From the NCBI GenBank assembly GCA_003157875.1, contig PMKV01000129.1:740-45290 (forward strand): 44,551 nucleotides of DNA, given 5' to 3'. The notes under the pieces are model-generated. The model made no database searches. It was given only the letters and a program-made list of their open reading frames with translations, and had not been told where the DNA came from. Positions 7,971 through 15,251 of this stretch are shown here, piece after piece; the stretch's first letter is position 1, and the number at the start of each line of letters is the position of its first letter. A program made the position numbers and the translations under genes. Origin of the DNA: Chloroflexota bacterium (lineage in GTDB: Bacteria > Chloroflexota > Limnocylindria > Limnocylindrales > CSP1-4).

Positions 7971-8366
7971 CTATCGGAACAGGGCGATCAACCTGGCTGG
8001 GGCGTCGGTGTCGACGGCGCCGCCGACCTTCACGTTCCCGTCGCTGCATCGGACGCAGCCGTGGCTGGACAGAAGCGCGAACTCGCTCCCGTCGACGAAT
8101 GTCGGCCCACTGCCCCTGAGTGGCTTGATGACGAAATCGACGATCTGTCCCGGGTGCATGAGGCCGACCGCGTGCATCTCGGATGTCGCCGGATCGACGA
8201 CGATGGTCTTGCTCCCGACCCGCAGCTGGACCGTGGCGCCGTAGTCGATAGGGCCGGTCGAGGTCATGAGAAACGCGAACGGACGCTGCCCCCTGCAGGC
8301 CACCAGCGATCCAACCACGTTCAGGTACCCAACGTTTGTCTTGATCGCGAGCCTTTGATTTGCCAC
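7971..8366 (-). CDS. Hypothetical small protein, beta-rich, with Cys pair
   Basis: About 131 residues. The GTG at 8366 is chosen because AGGAGG ends six bases upstream; an in-frame ATG pair lies just upstream, inside that SD region. The sequence is beta-rich (LNVVGSLVACRGQRPFAFL, then VQLRVGSKTIVVDP). Near the end it has SSHGCVRCSDGNVKVGG, which recalls the HxxxxxSHGCxR catalytic motif of L,D-transpeptidases (YkuD) with the spacing SHGCVR intact. However, the usual upstream His-containing strand is not evident and the protein is short, so a YkuD-like fold is only a suggestion. The stop is 19 bases from the HAD gene start, consistent with an operon. Confidence 0.66.
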   Translation of the reverse strand: MANQRLAIKTNVGYLNVVGSLVACRGQRPFAFLMTSTGPIDYGATVQLRVGSKTIVVDPATSEMHAVGLMHPGQIVDFVIKPLRGSGPTFVDGSEFALLSSHGCVRCSDGNVKVGGAVDTDAPARLIALFR

Positions 8367-8481
8367 CGAAGTCCTCCTCATCATCTCAGCCCGACGCAGG
8401 CACGCTCCAATGGGAAGTCTCCGGCCATCCAGGAGCGCAGGGGATCTGCTGGCGGACAAAGAATCCGACAATCGGCCGCCA

Positions 8482-8588
8482 GCGCGGCTTCGTCTCGGTT
8501 CTGCTGCTGGTCGGCGGGCTCCTGTCGGGGATCGGCATCGCCGCGGTCGGGGCCGTGGCCACGAGCGGGATCGGGGTGGGTTTCGGCG
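8482..8588 (+). repeat. 107-bp direct repeat of an internal piece of the YihY gene
   Basis: Positions 8482-8588 match 9130-9236 with 105 of 107 identical bases (differences at 8521 and 8564). The copy encodes RGFVSVLLLVGGLLSGIGIA in the same frame as the gene but lacks a gene around it. It lies in the 323-bp gap between the small protein gene and YihY. Confidence 0.9.
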
Positions 8589-8689
8589 CGGGCGCGTTCG
8601 GCCTTCGCGCGGATCGCCGCCCCGGGGACGCCGGGGGCGCGACAATTACCGGAGCCCCGACAACGGGGTAGTCAGCGGAGGAGCAACGC

Positions 8690-9583
8690 ATGGTCGAGCC
8701 TCAACAGCACCCATCGCTCTTGGGCCGCCTCTTCGGCGGGGTCCTGGACCTGCCGCCGGTTCGACGGCCGCGGGCGGTTTTCGGCGTGTACGACCAGGCA
8801 GGCGGCAGTCTTCTGGCCGAGGGTCTGGCCTACAGCGCGCTCTTCGCCGGCTTGACGGGGCTGCTGCTGGCCGTCGGCATGCTGGGTTACCTGCTACCGG
8901 CCGAGTCGGACCGGCAGCGGCTCCTCGACGTCTTCACCGGGCAGCTCGCATTCATGGCGCCCATAGCGAAAAACGGGCTGGACAGCGTCGCCGCGCACGC
9001 CGGCGTCTTCTCGATCGTGGGCCTGATCGGTCTGGCCTGGGGCGCCAGTCACTTCTACGGTGCGCTCGACGAGGCGATCGCGCGGGTCTTCGCCCGCACG
9101 CCGGCCCGGGGCGCCTTCGACCGGATCCTGCGCGGCTTCGTCTCGGTTCTGCTGCTGGTCGGCGGGCTGCTGTCGGGGATCGGCATCGCCGCGGTCGGGG
9201 CCGTGGCCACGGGCGGGATCGGGGTGGGTTTCGGCGAGGACGCGAACCGGACCATCTCGGAGGTGGCCCTTCCACTGGTAACGGCCGTCGTAGTCGTGAC
9301 CGCGGTCGCGGTGCTCTACCGCATCGTCCCCAACACGAAGGTTCCGATTTCGGCCCTGCGTCTGCCGGCACTCGTGGCCGGGCTGATCCTGACCTGCCTG
9401 GCCGAACTGCTGGTCTTCATCGCCCCGCTGCTGACGGGCGCGCTGTCGGTCTTCGGCGGCGTGGCCGTCGTCTTCGCCTCTCTGGCCTGGCTCCACCTGG
9501 CGTTCCAGGTGCTGCTGCTGGGCGCCGCGTGGACCCGGCTGCGTCTGGACGACGCGGAGGCACGCGAAAAGCGGCTCGCCTAG
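8690..9583 (+). CDS. YihY/BrkB family membrane protein
   Basis: A 297-residue inner-membrane protein. Hydrophobic helices appear near 44-68, 100-122, 146-175 (a Gly-rich pair), 190-212, 224-245 and 252-280. The N-terminal block LLAEGLAYSALFAGLTGLLL and the WGASHFYGALDEAIARVF block match YihY/BrkB proteins (once annotated as RNase BN, now regarded as membrane proteins of unclear role). The SD GGAGG lies eight bases before the ATG. A hairpin terminator follows 41 bases after the stop. A second, more typical family member lies at 19.9-20.8 kb. A piece of this gene is duplicated just upstream. Confidence 0.88.
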   Translation: MVEPQQHPSLLGRLFGGVLDLPPVRRPRAVFGVYDQAGGSLLAEGLAYSALFAGLTGLLLAVGMLGYLLPAESDRQRLLDVFTGQLAFMAPIAKNGLDSVAAHAGVFSIVGLIGLAWGASHFYGALDEAIARVFARTPARGAFDRILRGFVSVLLLVGGLLSGIGIAAVGAVATGGIGVGFGEDANRTISEVALPLVTAVVVVTAVAVLYRIVPNTKVPISALRLPALVAGLILTCLAELLVFIAPLLTGALSVFGGVAVVFASLAWLHLAFQVLLLGAAWTRLRLDDAEAREKRLA

Positions 9584-9624
9584 CTCCCGTCAGGAGATGC
9601 TGGGCGAAATAGACGCACATGGAA

Positions 9625-9646
9625 GGGCGGCCCCGAGGGGCCGCCC
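9625..9646. terminator. Bidirectional hairpin terminator
   Basis: A perfect 10-bp stem, GGGCGGCCCC (9625-9634) and GGGGCCGCCC (9637-9646), with a minimal loop, lies between the converging YihY gene and the anchored protein gene. The T-run is short (GTTT on the plus side), so it may act with help from the surrounding DNA. Confidence 0.7.
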
Positions 9647-9672
9647 GTTTGCCGCTGAGTGAGTTGGACGAG

Positions 9673-10182
9673 CTAGCGGCGGACTGCTTGCCGCCGGTTT
9701 GCGATCGCCATCAGGCCGAAGGCGCCCAGGCTGAGGCCGACGAACAGACCGATCGGCGGCGCCGTGTCTCCGGTCGAGGAACCGCTCGTGGTGCTGGTCG
9801 GCGGCGGGGTCGGGTCCTTCGGAGTGGCGGTCTCGCCCTGGAACGACTGGAACGAGGTCGGGCATGCCGACGCTGTCGCGGTCGGCTGCGCCGGGGCGTT
9901 GGGCCCGACGACGGAGAGGATCAGGCACAGCGGCGTTTCGGTGGCCGCCGGCGATGGGCTCGAACAGAATGTGAGGTCCGCCGGGCCACCGACCGTCAAT
10001 TCCTTGATGCACGGCGTCGCATTCGGGTCAAGGGTCGCGGTCGGACTGGCCGTCGGCTCTTCGGTCACCAGAACTAGGCCGTTCGGGCTCGCTGCGGTAG
10101 CCGAGCTGGCGAAGACCATCAGAACGGCGGTGAGGGCTACCAGGCCAGTGATCGCCAGAGTAGTTGCGCGGCGTCGAACCAC
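9673..10182 (-). CDS. Secreted Thr/Pro-rich protein with C-terminal membrane anchor
   Basis: About 169 residues from the GTG at 10182, chosen because GGAGG ends nine bases upstream; an ATG at 10242 has no SD and lies inside the leader hairpin. A signal peptide spans about 1-30 (ATTLAITGLVALTAVLMVFA, ending ASSATAA). The middle carries four Cys in low-complexity Pro/Thr/Ser sequence (ATPCIKEL, LTFCSS, PLCLIL, SACPTS), which could form two disulfides. The tail is PPPTSTTSG, then a hydrophobic helix (PPIGLFVGLSLGAFGLMAI), then Arg-rich residues, as in two other proteins of this window. Function unknown; probably a surface stalk. Confidence 0.76.
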   Translation of the reverse strand: MVRRRATTLAITGLVALTAVLMVFASSATAASPNGLVLVTEEPTASPTATLDPNATPCIKELTVGGPADLTFCSSPSPAATETPLCLILSVVGPNAPAQPTATASACPTSFQSFQGETATPKDPTPPPTSTTSGSSTGDTAPPIGLFVGLSLGAFGLMAIANRRQAVRR

Positions 10183-10190
10183 GTCGGGGT

Positions 10191-10249
10191 ACCTCCATGT
10201 CGGCGACCGGGAGACTGCGCTCCCGATCAATTGGGCCAACATGGGAGGT
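10191..10249 (-). promoter_or_regulatory. Leader hairpin that sequesters the ribosome binding site
   Basis: In the minus-strand leader of the anchored protein gene, ACCTCCCATGT (10249-10239) is complementary to ACATGGAGGT (10200-10191), which contains the SD GGAGG; one base bulges. Inside the loop a second perfect hairpin forms from CGGGAG and CTCCCG (10225-10220 with 10213-10208). Folding would hide the SD, so a translational switch is plausible. Confidence 0.58.
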
Positions 10250-10423
10250 CGGGGGCCTAATGTCCAGCAAACTACTTACATATCGGCCGATCTGCGCAAC
10301 GGTCGGGCCGATCCCTCGTGGTTGTCGACTGCCTGGGCTGCCCCAACGGGTCGCGTGTCTCACCTGATGGAGCGGGCGGCCGTCAGCCCTGCGCCGGTCC
10401 GCCATCTGTAACCACGAGTGCTG

Positions 10424-10452
10424 TTGTGTTGTGTTCCGAGGGCGCGTACCGT
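10424..10452 (+). promoter_or_regulatory. Promoter of the first cold-shock gene
   Basis: TTGTGT (10424-10429), a 17-bp spacer and TACCGT (10447-10452). The other cold-shock gene has TTGTGC, 17 bp and TACCGT at the same distance from its leader, which supports both assignments. Confidence 0.7.
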
Positions 10453-10458
10453 GGGGAC

Positions 10459-10555
10459 GTTGCCGCCGTCGTGCGGCGGTGCTCCGCGTGGTCGACCTGC
10501 CTTTCCGACAGACCGTGCGTCTGCTACCTGGATCGGGAAGCAGAAAGGTCATTCC
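10459..10555 (+). ncRNA. Structured 5' leader of the first cold-shock gene
   Basis: About 97 nt. A first hairpin is CCGCCG-TCGTG-CGGCGG (10463-10479 region). A second pairs CGCGTGGTC (10485-10493) with GACCGTGCG (10511-10519), nine pairs including two G-U. Its loop holds CCTTTC (10500-10505), the exact complement of the SD GAAAGG (10543-10548). The 60 nt from 10481 align without gaps to the leader of the second cold-shock gene at 48 of 60 positions. Known cspA leaders act as thermoswitches; the same role here is inference. Confidence 0.65.
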
Positions 10556-10759
10556 ATGACCGCCGGGACCGTCAAGACAATCGTGCCGGATCTCGGGAGC
10601 GGCTATGTCGCGACCGAAGACGGGGTCGAGTACTACTTCCACCGCACGGGCATCAAGTCCCCCCTCGACTTCGACGACCTATTCGGCGGCGAGCCGGTCT
10701 CGTTCGAGATCGACGCCAACTTCGGTGATCCGCGCGCCGTCCAGGTGAGCGCGGCCTGA
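10556..10759 (+). CDS. Cold-shock domain protein with degenerate RNP1
   Basis: A 67-residue single OB-fold cold-shock protein. The ATG at 10556 follows GAAAGG by seven bases. RNP2 appears as YYFHR (about 26-30). RNP1, usually K-G-F-G-F-I, is DLGSGYV (12-18), with Ser and Tyr in place of the two aromatic Phe that stack on RNA. It shares 39 of 67 residues with the second Csp of this window, which has intact GFGFI. Nucleic-acid binding may therefore be weaker or specialised. Family role: single-stranded RNA/DNA chaperone in the cytoplasm. Its stop lies 12 bases from a convergent small gene. Confidence 0.9.
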   Translation: MTAGTVKTIVPDLGSGYVATEDGVEYYFHRTGIKSPLDFDDLFGGEPVSFEIDANFGDPRAVQVSAA

Positions 10760-10771
10760 TCCGTCGTCCGG

Positions 10772-11041
10772 CTAGTCGTCGGAGATCAGTGCCTCGATAG
10801 CCTCGGGCGTCATCGTCGTTCGATGAGAGATCTGGGCTGCGATTCGCGTGGGGTCGCCCTGGCAGCGGTGAAGGGCCTTGTGGTCCAACCTTGGCCACAT
10901 CGCCAGAGCTCGCTGCTCGACGCGATCCGCCGACTCGGGCCGCCTGCGGCGCAGCACGCGATGGAGACGGGGAAACAAGAAGAGCAAGGGGACCTTCCGG
11001 CTGCCGGCCGGACGCAGTCTCGGAAACCGAGGCATCGGCAC
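10772..11041 (-). CDS. Small basic protein of unknown function
   Basis: Eighty-nine residues. The N-terminal half is Arg/Pro-rich (MPMPRFPRLRPAGSRKVPLL), the C-terminal half looks folded and helical: ALAMWPRLDHKALHRCQGDP, then TRIAAQISHRTTMTPEAIEA. The last stretch looks like a small helix-turn-helix-sized bundle, and I recall similar stretches in uncharacterised proteins of environmental Chloroflexota, but no family name can be given. No strong SD precedes the ATG. Overlapping frames on both strands are open here, so this is the most protein-like of several options. Confidence 0.5.
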   Translation of the reverse strand: MPMPRFPRLRPAGSRKVPLLFLFPRLHRVLRRRRPESADRVEQRALAMWPRLDHKALHRCQGDPTRIAAQISHRTTMTPEAIEALISDD

Positions 11042-11121
11042 GGGGGGTCGGTCAGGCGTCCATCATGCGCGCCCCCCGAGGGCAACACAACTGCCACGGG
11101 GCACAAGATCGAGCTCATCGA

Positions 11122-11766
11122 TCAGTCGGGCGCCACTCCCCGCAGGAGCGTGGCGATGATCGCGCGAATCTGATCCGCCTGGACCGAACCCGCCGGCAGC
11201 GCCGTGAGGAGACCCGTCAGATTCATCACGATGGCCGACCCCATCAGCAGCGTGGCCACGGCGGCCGGATCCGCCTCGGCCGACAGCCGGCCGAGGCTCT
11301 GCTCGTCGCGCAGGTAGTCGCCCATCCGCCCTTGCAGGTATTGCGGACTCAGCGGCTGGCGGTGGATCTCGGCGATCAGGCCGTGGAGCAGTGCCGGCTC
11401 GGACAGGAGCCCCGCCATCGTGGGCAGTCCCTCGGATAGAAGCTCGAGCAGCGCGTTCGAGCAAGCGGTCAGGTTCGCTTCGACGGTTGACGTTCCGGCG
11501 ACCGGAACCTCGGCGTCGAACCGGGCGGCAAGATCGGCGTAGCGACGGACGAGCGCCGCCAGGATGAGCTGGTTCTTGTCGTCGAAGTAGTTGTAGAGAA
11601 CGCCGTCGGAGACCTCGGCGCCGCGGGCGATGTCGCGGGTCGTGATGGCCGAGATCGGGATGTGAGACAGGAGCTTCTCGGTGACCATGACGAGATGCTC
11701 TCGCAGCGCAGCGGCCGGGTCGCTGCCGGCCCGGCCGCTGATCGCTCTTGCTCGTCTAGCTGACAT
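11122..11766 (-). CDS. TetR/AcrR family regulator of the adjacent ABC exporter
   Basis: A 214-residue repressor. The DNA-binding region is at about 28-70: ISAITTRDIARGAEVSDGVL followed by YNYFDDKNQLILAAL, a classic TetR helix-turn-helix. The C-terminal two thirds are helical, as expected for ligand binding and dimerisation. It overlaps the permease gene by 11 bases and is the last gene of an ATPase-permease-TetR operon. A TetR-type palindrome overlaps the operon promoter at 13518-13547, so autorepression with release by an exported compound is the likely logic. The ligand is unknown. Confidence 0.9.
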   Translation of the reverse strand: MSARRARAISGRAGSDPAAALREHLVMVTEKLLSHIPISAITTRDIARGAEVSDGVLYNYFDDKNQLILAALVRRYADLAARFDAEVPVAGTSTVEANLTACSNALLELLSEGLPTMAGLLSEPALLHGLIAEIHRQPLSPQYLQGRMGDYLRDEQSLGRLSAEADPAAVATLLMGSAIVMNLTGLLTALPAGSVQADQIRAIIATLLRGVAPD

Positions 11767-12484
11767 CGCGCCTCGTGGTAACCGTCAGTGCCGCCACCGC
11801 GAAGACCAGAGCATAGGCCGCGAAAACGAGCCCTCCGGTCAATTGCGGCAGTATCTTGGGTTGCGGGACGTTCTGGAGCGCGAAGCCGCTGAGCACCGGC
11901 AACCAGCGACCCAGGTCGCCGAGCAGACTGTACATGGTCGTCTCGATCAGGGCGGTCCAGGCGAGCGCGACACCGATCGAGGCGCCGATGTTGGTGAAGA
12001 TCGACCCGATGGCGACACCGATGATGCACGTCAGGGCCATGAACGCTACGGTGCCGGCCATCGTCGTCCAGACGTCGGTCGTGGCAAGGTCGAGCGGTGC
12101 GCCGGCGACGGCATGCGAGAAGACGGTGACGCCGAGCGCGCTGAGGGTGCTCAGCAGGCCGAAGACGAGACCCGCACCACCATAGGCGATGAGCTTGGCC
12201 AGGATGACCCGGCTGCGCCGGGGCGTCGCCAGGAAGGTGTCCGAGATCGTCCCGTCACGGTATTCGCCGGCCACGGCCGTGATGCCGAGAACAAGCACGA
12301 AGATGAAGCTGGGTCCGGCGTGGGCCAGCATCAGCCGCGTGGTGGCGGCGTTCCGCAGATCCTCGCCGGAGATCACGATGCCGCTGACGGCGGCCAGTAC
12401 GAGCAGCAGTTGCGCAGCCAGCAGAATCCACGGCGCTCGGCTGGTTCGGAGTTTCAGCAGCTCGTTTGAGATCAGGGTGTGCAT
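11756..12484 (-). CDS. ABC-2 type exporter permease
   Basis: A 242-residue integral membrane protein with six hydrophobic helices, near 19-40, 55-75, 100-122, 138-165, 172-192 and 215-236. The N-terminal LISNELLKLRTSRAPWILLA and the EYRDGTISDTFLATPRRSRV block after helix 2 are typical of ABC-2 permeases of the antibiotic/bacteriocin-export kind. Nine bases separate its start from the ATPase stop. It probably forms a dimer with two copies of the ATPase encoded upstream. Substrate unknown. Confidence 0.88.
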   Translation of the reverse strand: MHTLISNELLKLRTSRAPWILLAAQLLLVLAAVSGIVISGEDLRNAATTRLMLAHAGPSFIFVLVLGITAVAGEYRDGTISDTFLATPRRSRVILAKLIAYGGAGLVFGLLSTLSALGVTVFSHAVAGAPLDLATTDVWTTMAGTVAFMALTCIIGVAIGSIFTNIGASIGVALAWTALIETTMYSLLGDLGRWLPVLSGFALQNVPQPKILPQLTGGLVFAAYALVFAVAALTVTTRRDVS

Positions 12485-12493
12485 GTCGTTCCT

Positions 12494-13444
12494 CTAGTTG
12501 GCGGCCGGAGTGGCCGGCGAGGTCGAAGCGGCGGGAGAGCGTCGCGGAGCCGGTGCCGCCGGGATTTCGGAGGAGCCGGTGAGCCGCAGAAAAGCGGCCT
12601 CGAGTGAGGCTCTGTCCGTGGTCAGCTCGGAGAGCCCAATCCGCTCGTCCGCGGCAACCTGGCCGACCTGATCGGCCGTCGCGCCGCGGACTTCGAGTGC
12701 GGCAGTGCCGGTGACCGCGACCTGGAAGCCACGCCGTGTCAGGGCATCGCGGAGCTTTGCCCCGCCGGCGGTGCGGACCGAAACGGTGCCGCTCCCGAGC
12801 TCCGCCAGCGTTCCGTCGAAGCGCAGCCGACCCTCGTCGATGATCACGACGCGGTCGACCGTCTGGGAGACCTCGCTCAGCAGGTGGCTGGAGATCAGGA
12901 TCGTCCGCCCTTGGGCCGCGAGACCGCGCAACAGGCCCCGCAGCCAGGCGATGCCCTCGGGATCCAGCCCATTCGCCGGCTCATCGAGGATCAACACTTC
13001 CGGGTCGCCCATCAGGGCCACGGCCAGGCCGAGGCGCTGGTGCATACCGAGCGAGTAGCCCGAGACCCGCCGGTCGGCCGCCTCGGTCAGATCGACCTGC
13101 TCGAGCAGCGCGTCCACTCGCGAATCCCCCACTCCGGTCACGCCGGCCATGACGCGGAGGTGGTCACGGCCGGTCCGGCCGGGGTGGGTGGCTCCAGGAT
13201 CGAGCAGCGCGCCGACGACCCGCCGCGGCTGCGACAGGTCCTGGTAGCGATGCTGATCGATCAGAACGCGGCCGCTCGTGGGTCGCACCAGACCCAGGGC
13301 GGAGCGCAGCGTCGTTGTCTTGCCCGCGCCGTTGGGGCCGAGGAATCCGGTGATCGTGCCGGGCGGTGCCTGGAAGGAGAGGCCGTCGACGGCCAGGACG
13401 CGGCCGAAGCGTTTCGTGAGCGATTCTATGGATACGGTCGCCAT
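12494..13444 (-). CDS. ABC exporter ATP-binding protein, BcrA-like
   Basis: About 316 residues from the ATG at 13444, which opens with MATVSIESLTKRFG as in this family; the frame stays open upstream but that part is Arg-rich and lies over the operator. Walker A is GPNGAGKTT (about 44-52), the signature is YSLGMHQRLGL instead of LSGGQ, Walker B is VLILDEPANGLD, and the H-loop is in ISSHLLSE. The YSLGM-type signature is common in BcrA/NatA-like exporters. The C-terminal tail (about 215-316) ends in a Pro/Ala/Ser-rich stretch, which is unusual and probably disordered. First gene of the ATPase-permease-TetR operon. Confidence 0.93.
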   Translation of the reverse strand: MATVSIESLTKRFGRVLAVDGLSFQAPPGTITGFLGPNGAGKTTTLRSALGLVRPTSGRVLIDQHRYQDLSQPRRVVGALLDPGATHPGRTGRDHLRVMAGVTGVGDSRVDALLEQVDLTEAADRRVSGYSLGMHQRLGLAVALMGDPEVLILDEPANGLDPEGIAWLRGLLRGLAAQGRTILISSHLLSEVSQTVDRVVIIDEGRLRFDGTLAELGSGTVSVRTAGGAKLRDALTRRGFQVAVTGTAALEVRGATADQVGQVAADERIGLSELTTDRASLEAAFLRLTGSSEIPAAPAPRRSPAASTSPATPAAN

Positions 13445-13517
13445 GTGCGTGTCCCCAGTTCTGTGGTCGGAGGCTCTGCCGCGCCGAAACGCTCCCGTCA
13501 TCGGGCGCGCCAGAGTT

Positions 13518-13573
13518 ATGAGCAAGCGTTCATGAACGTACGCTCATCATAATCGACAGATTGGGCCCGTCAA
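13518..13573 (-). promoter_or_regulatory. Promoter and TetR-type operator of the ABC operon
   Basis: On the minus strand TTGACG (13573-13568), a 16-bp spacer and TATGAT (13551-13546). A 30-bp palindrome with 12 of 15 symmetric pairs overlaps the -10 and transcription start (13518-13547): half-sites ATGAGC-n3-CGTTCA and TGAACG-n3-GCTCAT. A repressor bound there would block polymerase. Confidence 0.78.
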
Positions 13574-13613
13574 GTCAGGCATTGAAAATGGCCGGTTCGG
13601 CTTGGTCGCGAGG

Positions 13614-14255
13614 TCAGGCGATCGCCGGGGCTTGAGCCGCGAGCGGCAGTCCCAGGTCACGAAGGTCGCGGCGCAATGTGGCAGCGTCCACGAATTGGAC
13701 CGCCATGATGCCGAGATCGGCCGCCACGGTGACGTTCTCCGGCCGATCGTCGATGAACACCGTCTCCGCCGCGGTCAGGCCGAAGCGCGCCAGGAACTCG
13801 CGGAATATCGCCGGATCGGGCTTGCCGACCTTGACCTCGCCGGAGATGAGGATTCCGTCCATCTCGTCCAGGAATGGGTACAGCGCCTGCGTCCCGGGGA
13901 AGGTCTCGGTGGACCAGTTACTGAGGGCATAGGTTCGGAAGCCGGAGCGCCGCACCTCGCGCAGTATCTCGACGGTGCCCTCGAACGCGCCGCCCAGCAT
14001 CTCGAACCAGCGGGCCTTGTACGCCGATATCAACTCCGCCTGCTCGGGATGGGCCGCGACCAGCTCGGCCACGCCCTGGGCCAGGGGGAGGCCGGCGTCC
14101 AGTCGGGCGTTCCACTCGGGCGTGCAGACCTCGACCAGGAACCGCTCCATGGCCGACTCATCGGAGCCGAAGAGCCGGCGATACAGGTGGCGCGGGTTCC
14201 AGTCGATGAGAACGCCGCCCAGATCGAACACGACTGCCGTGATCTCGGTCGTCAT
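13614..14255 (-). CDS. HAD-superfamily hydrolase, YihX/dehalogenase-like
   Basis: A 213-residue HAD protein. Motif I is VVFDLGGVLIDWNPRHLYR, the GGVL(I/V)DWNP form found in YihX (alpha-glucose-1-phosphatase) and in the phosphatase domain of soluble epoxide hydrolase. The helical cap follows (about 25-95), then motif II at YALSNWS, motif III Lys in GEVKVGKPDPAIF, and motif IV FIDDRPENV. All catalytic motifs are present. A sugar-phosphate phosphatase role is likely, the exact substrate is not. It ends 41 bases before the ABC promoter region. Confidence 0.88.
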   Translation of the reverse strand: MTTEITAVVFDLGGVLIDWNPRHLYRRLFGSDESAMERFLVEVCTPEWNARLDAGLPLAQGVAELVAAHPEQAELISAYKARWFEMLGGAFEGTVEILREVRRSGFRTYALSNWSTETFPGTQALYPFLDEMDGILISGEVKVGKPDPAIFREFLARFGLTAAETVFIDDRPENVTVAADLGIMAVQFVDAATLRRDLRDLGLPLAAQAPAIA

Positions 14256-14334
14256 GAAGCCTCGCGACTTGCCGGGCAGGCGCCCGGGCGGGTTCCTGAT
14301 CGTACCCGAGCCGGCGCGATCACACCTCGCCGCC

Positions 14335-15159
14335 CTACTCCCAGGGGCAGAGTGGCTCCAGGAACTCGACGATCAGGGCGTTGAGGCGATCCGGCGCCTC
14401 CATTCCGATCATGTGGGCTACGTGCGGCCAGATCACGGCCCGTGCGTTCGGGGCGCCGGCCTCGAGGCGTTGCGCCGTCTGGACGATTTCGGAGAGGTCG
14501 AGCTTTCCGGCCACCGCCAGAACGGGACATCGCAACTCGGCGAGCCGCTCGTTGGCCGGCGGGTCGAGCACTATCGGTCGCCCCGTGACGCGCCCGGGCG
14601 TGTAGAGAGGCCGATCCATGGCCCGCAGAGCCTCCCGAATCGGGGAGTCGACCCGATCCGGCGGCTGACCCGGGCCATCGACCCAGACTCGCACGTCCAT
14701 GTCGACGATCGCGTCCACGTCCGGCTCGGCGGCCGATTCCAGGCGCTCGGCCTCGGCGAAGAGCGCCAGCTCCGCCGATGTCGGCTCGCCGTCGAAGCCG
14801 CCCAGTCCCGCCCCGACGCCGACCACCGCTATCACCCGATCCGGAAACTCGATGGCCGTGTCGAAGGCGATCTGCCCGCCACGGCTGTTGCCGACCAGCG
14901 CCGCCCGAGCGATCCCGAAGGAGTCGAGCAGGGCCAGTAGATCGGCCCGGTTGCTGAAGGGGATATCCTCGGTCGTCGAGGCGCCGAAGGCCCGGTAGTC
15001 GTAGCGGACGACCCGGTAGCCGGCCGCCACGAGCCCCGGAACCATGGCATCCCAGGCTCGACTATCGGCGACCGCGGCGTGCATCAGCACGATCGGCGGA
15101 CCCGCGCCTTCGCTCCTGGCGAACAGTCGACCGCCGGGGACCTCGACGAAGCGCTCCAT
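14335..15159 (-). CDS. Alpha/beta hydrolase
   Basis: A 274-residue alpha/beta-hydrolase fold protein. The oxyanion region is VLMHAAVADSRAW (HG replaced by HA), the nucleophile elbow is GNSRGG (Ser about 96), an acid is likely in AVAGKLDLSE, and the catalytic His lies in PHVAHMIGMEAP near the end. No signal peptide, so cytoplasmic. The arrangement resembles esterases, C-C hydrolases and haloperoxidase-like enzymes; the substrate cannot be told. It lies upstream of and in line with the YihX-like HAD gene with an 80-base gap. Confidence 0.87.
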   Translation of the reverse strand: MERFVEVPGGRLFARSEGAGPPIVLMHAAVADSRAWDAMVPGLVAAGYRVVRYDYRAFGASTTEDIPFSNRADLLALLDSFGIARAALVGNSRGGQIAFDTAIEFPDRVIAVVGVGAGLGGFDGEPTSAELALFAEAERLESAAEPDVDAIVDMDVRVWVDGPGQPPDRVDSPIREALRAMDRPLYTPGRVTGRPIVLDPPANERLAELRCPVLAVAGKLDLSEIVQTAQRLEAGAPNARAVIWPHVAHMIGMEAPDRLNALIVEFLEPLCPWE

Positions 15160-15206
15160 CAGGGGAGCATAGCCGGGCCGGGCCCATCAACGCGAGTCGG
15201 GCCGCG

Positions 15207-15242
15207 GAAGCTGCGAGACCCGATGAAGCTGCCAGACCCGAT
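15207..15242. repeat. Tandem 18-bp duplication before the peptidase gene
   Basis: GAAGCTGCGAGACCCGAT (15207-15224) is repeated directly at 15225-15242 with one change. It fills much of the 92-bp gap between divergent genes and runs into GATAAT (15240-15245), so it may have duplicated part of a promoter or regulator site. Confidence 0.75.
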
Positions 15243-15251
15243 AATGACGCC

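Noticed and set aside
7971-8366. Firm L,D-transpeptidase call from SHGCVR
   Set aside because: The protein is short and the preceding conserved His strand is not evident; left as hypothetical with the motif noted.
8360-8671. Open plus-strand frame containing the duplicated YihY helix pair
   Set aside because: It overlaps the start of the minus-strand gene, has no SD and its flanks are unlike any family; treated as a duplicated fragment, not a gene.
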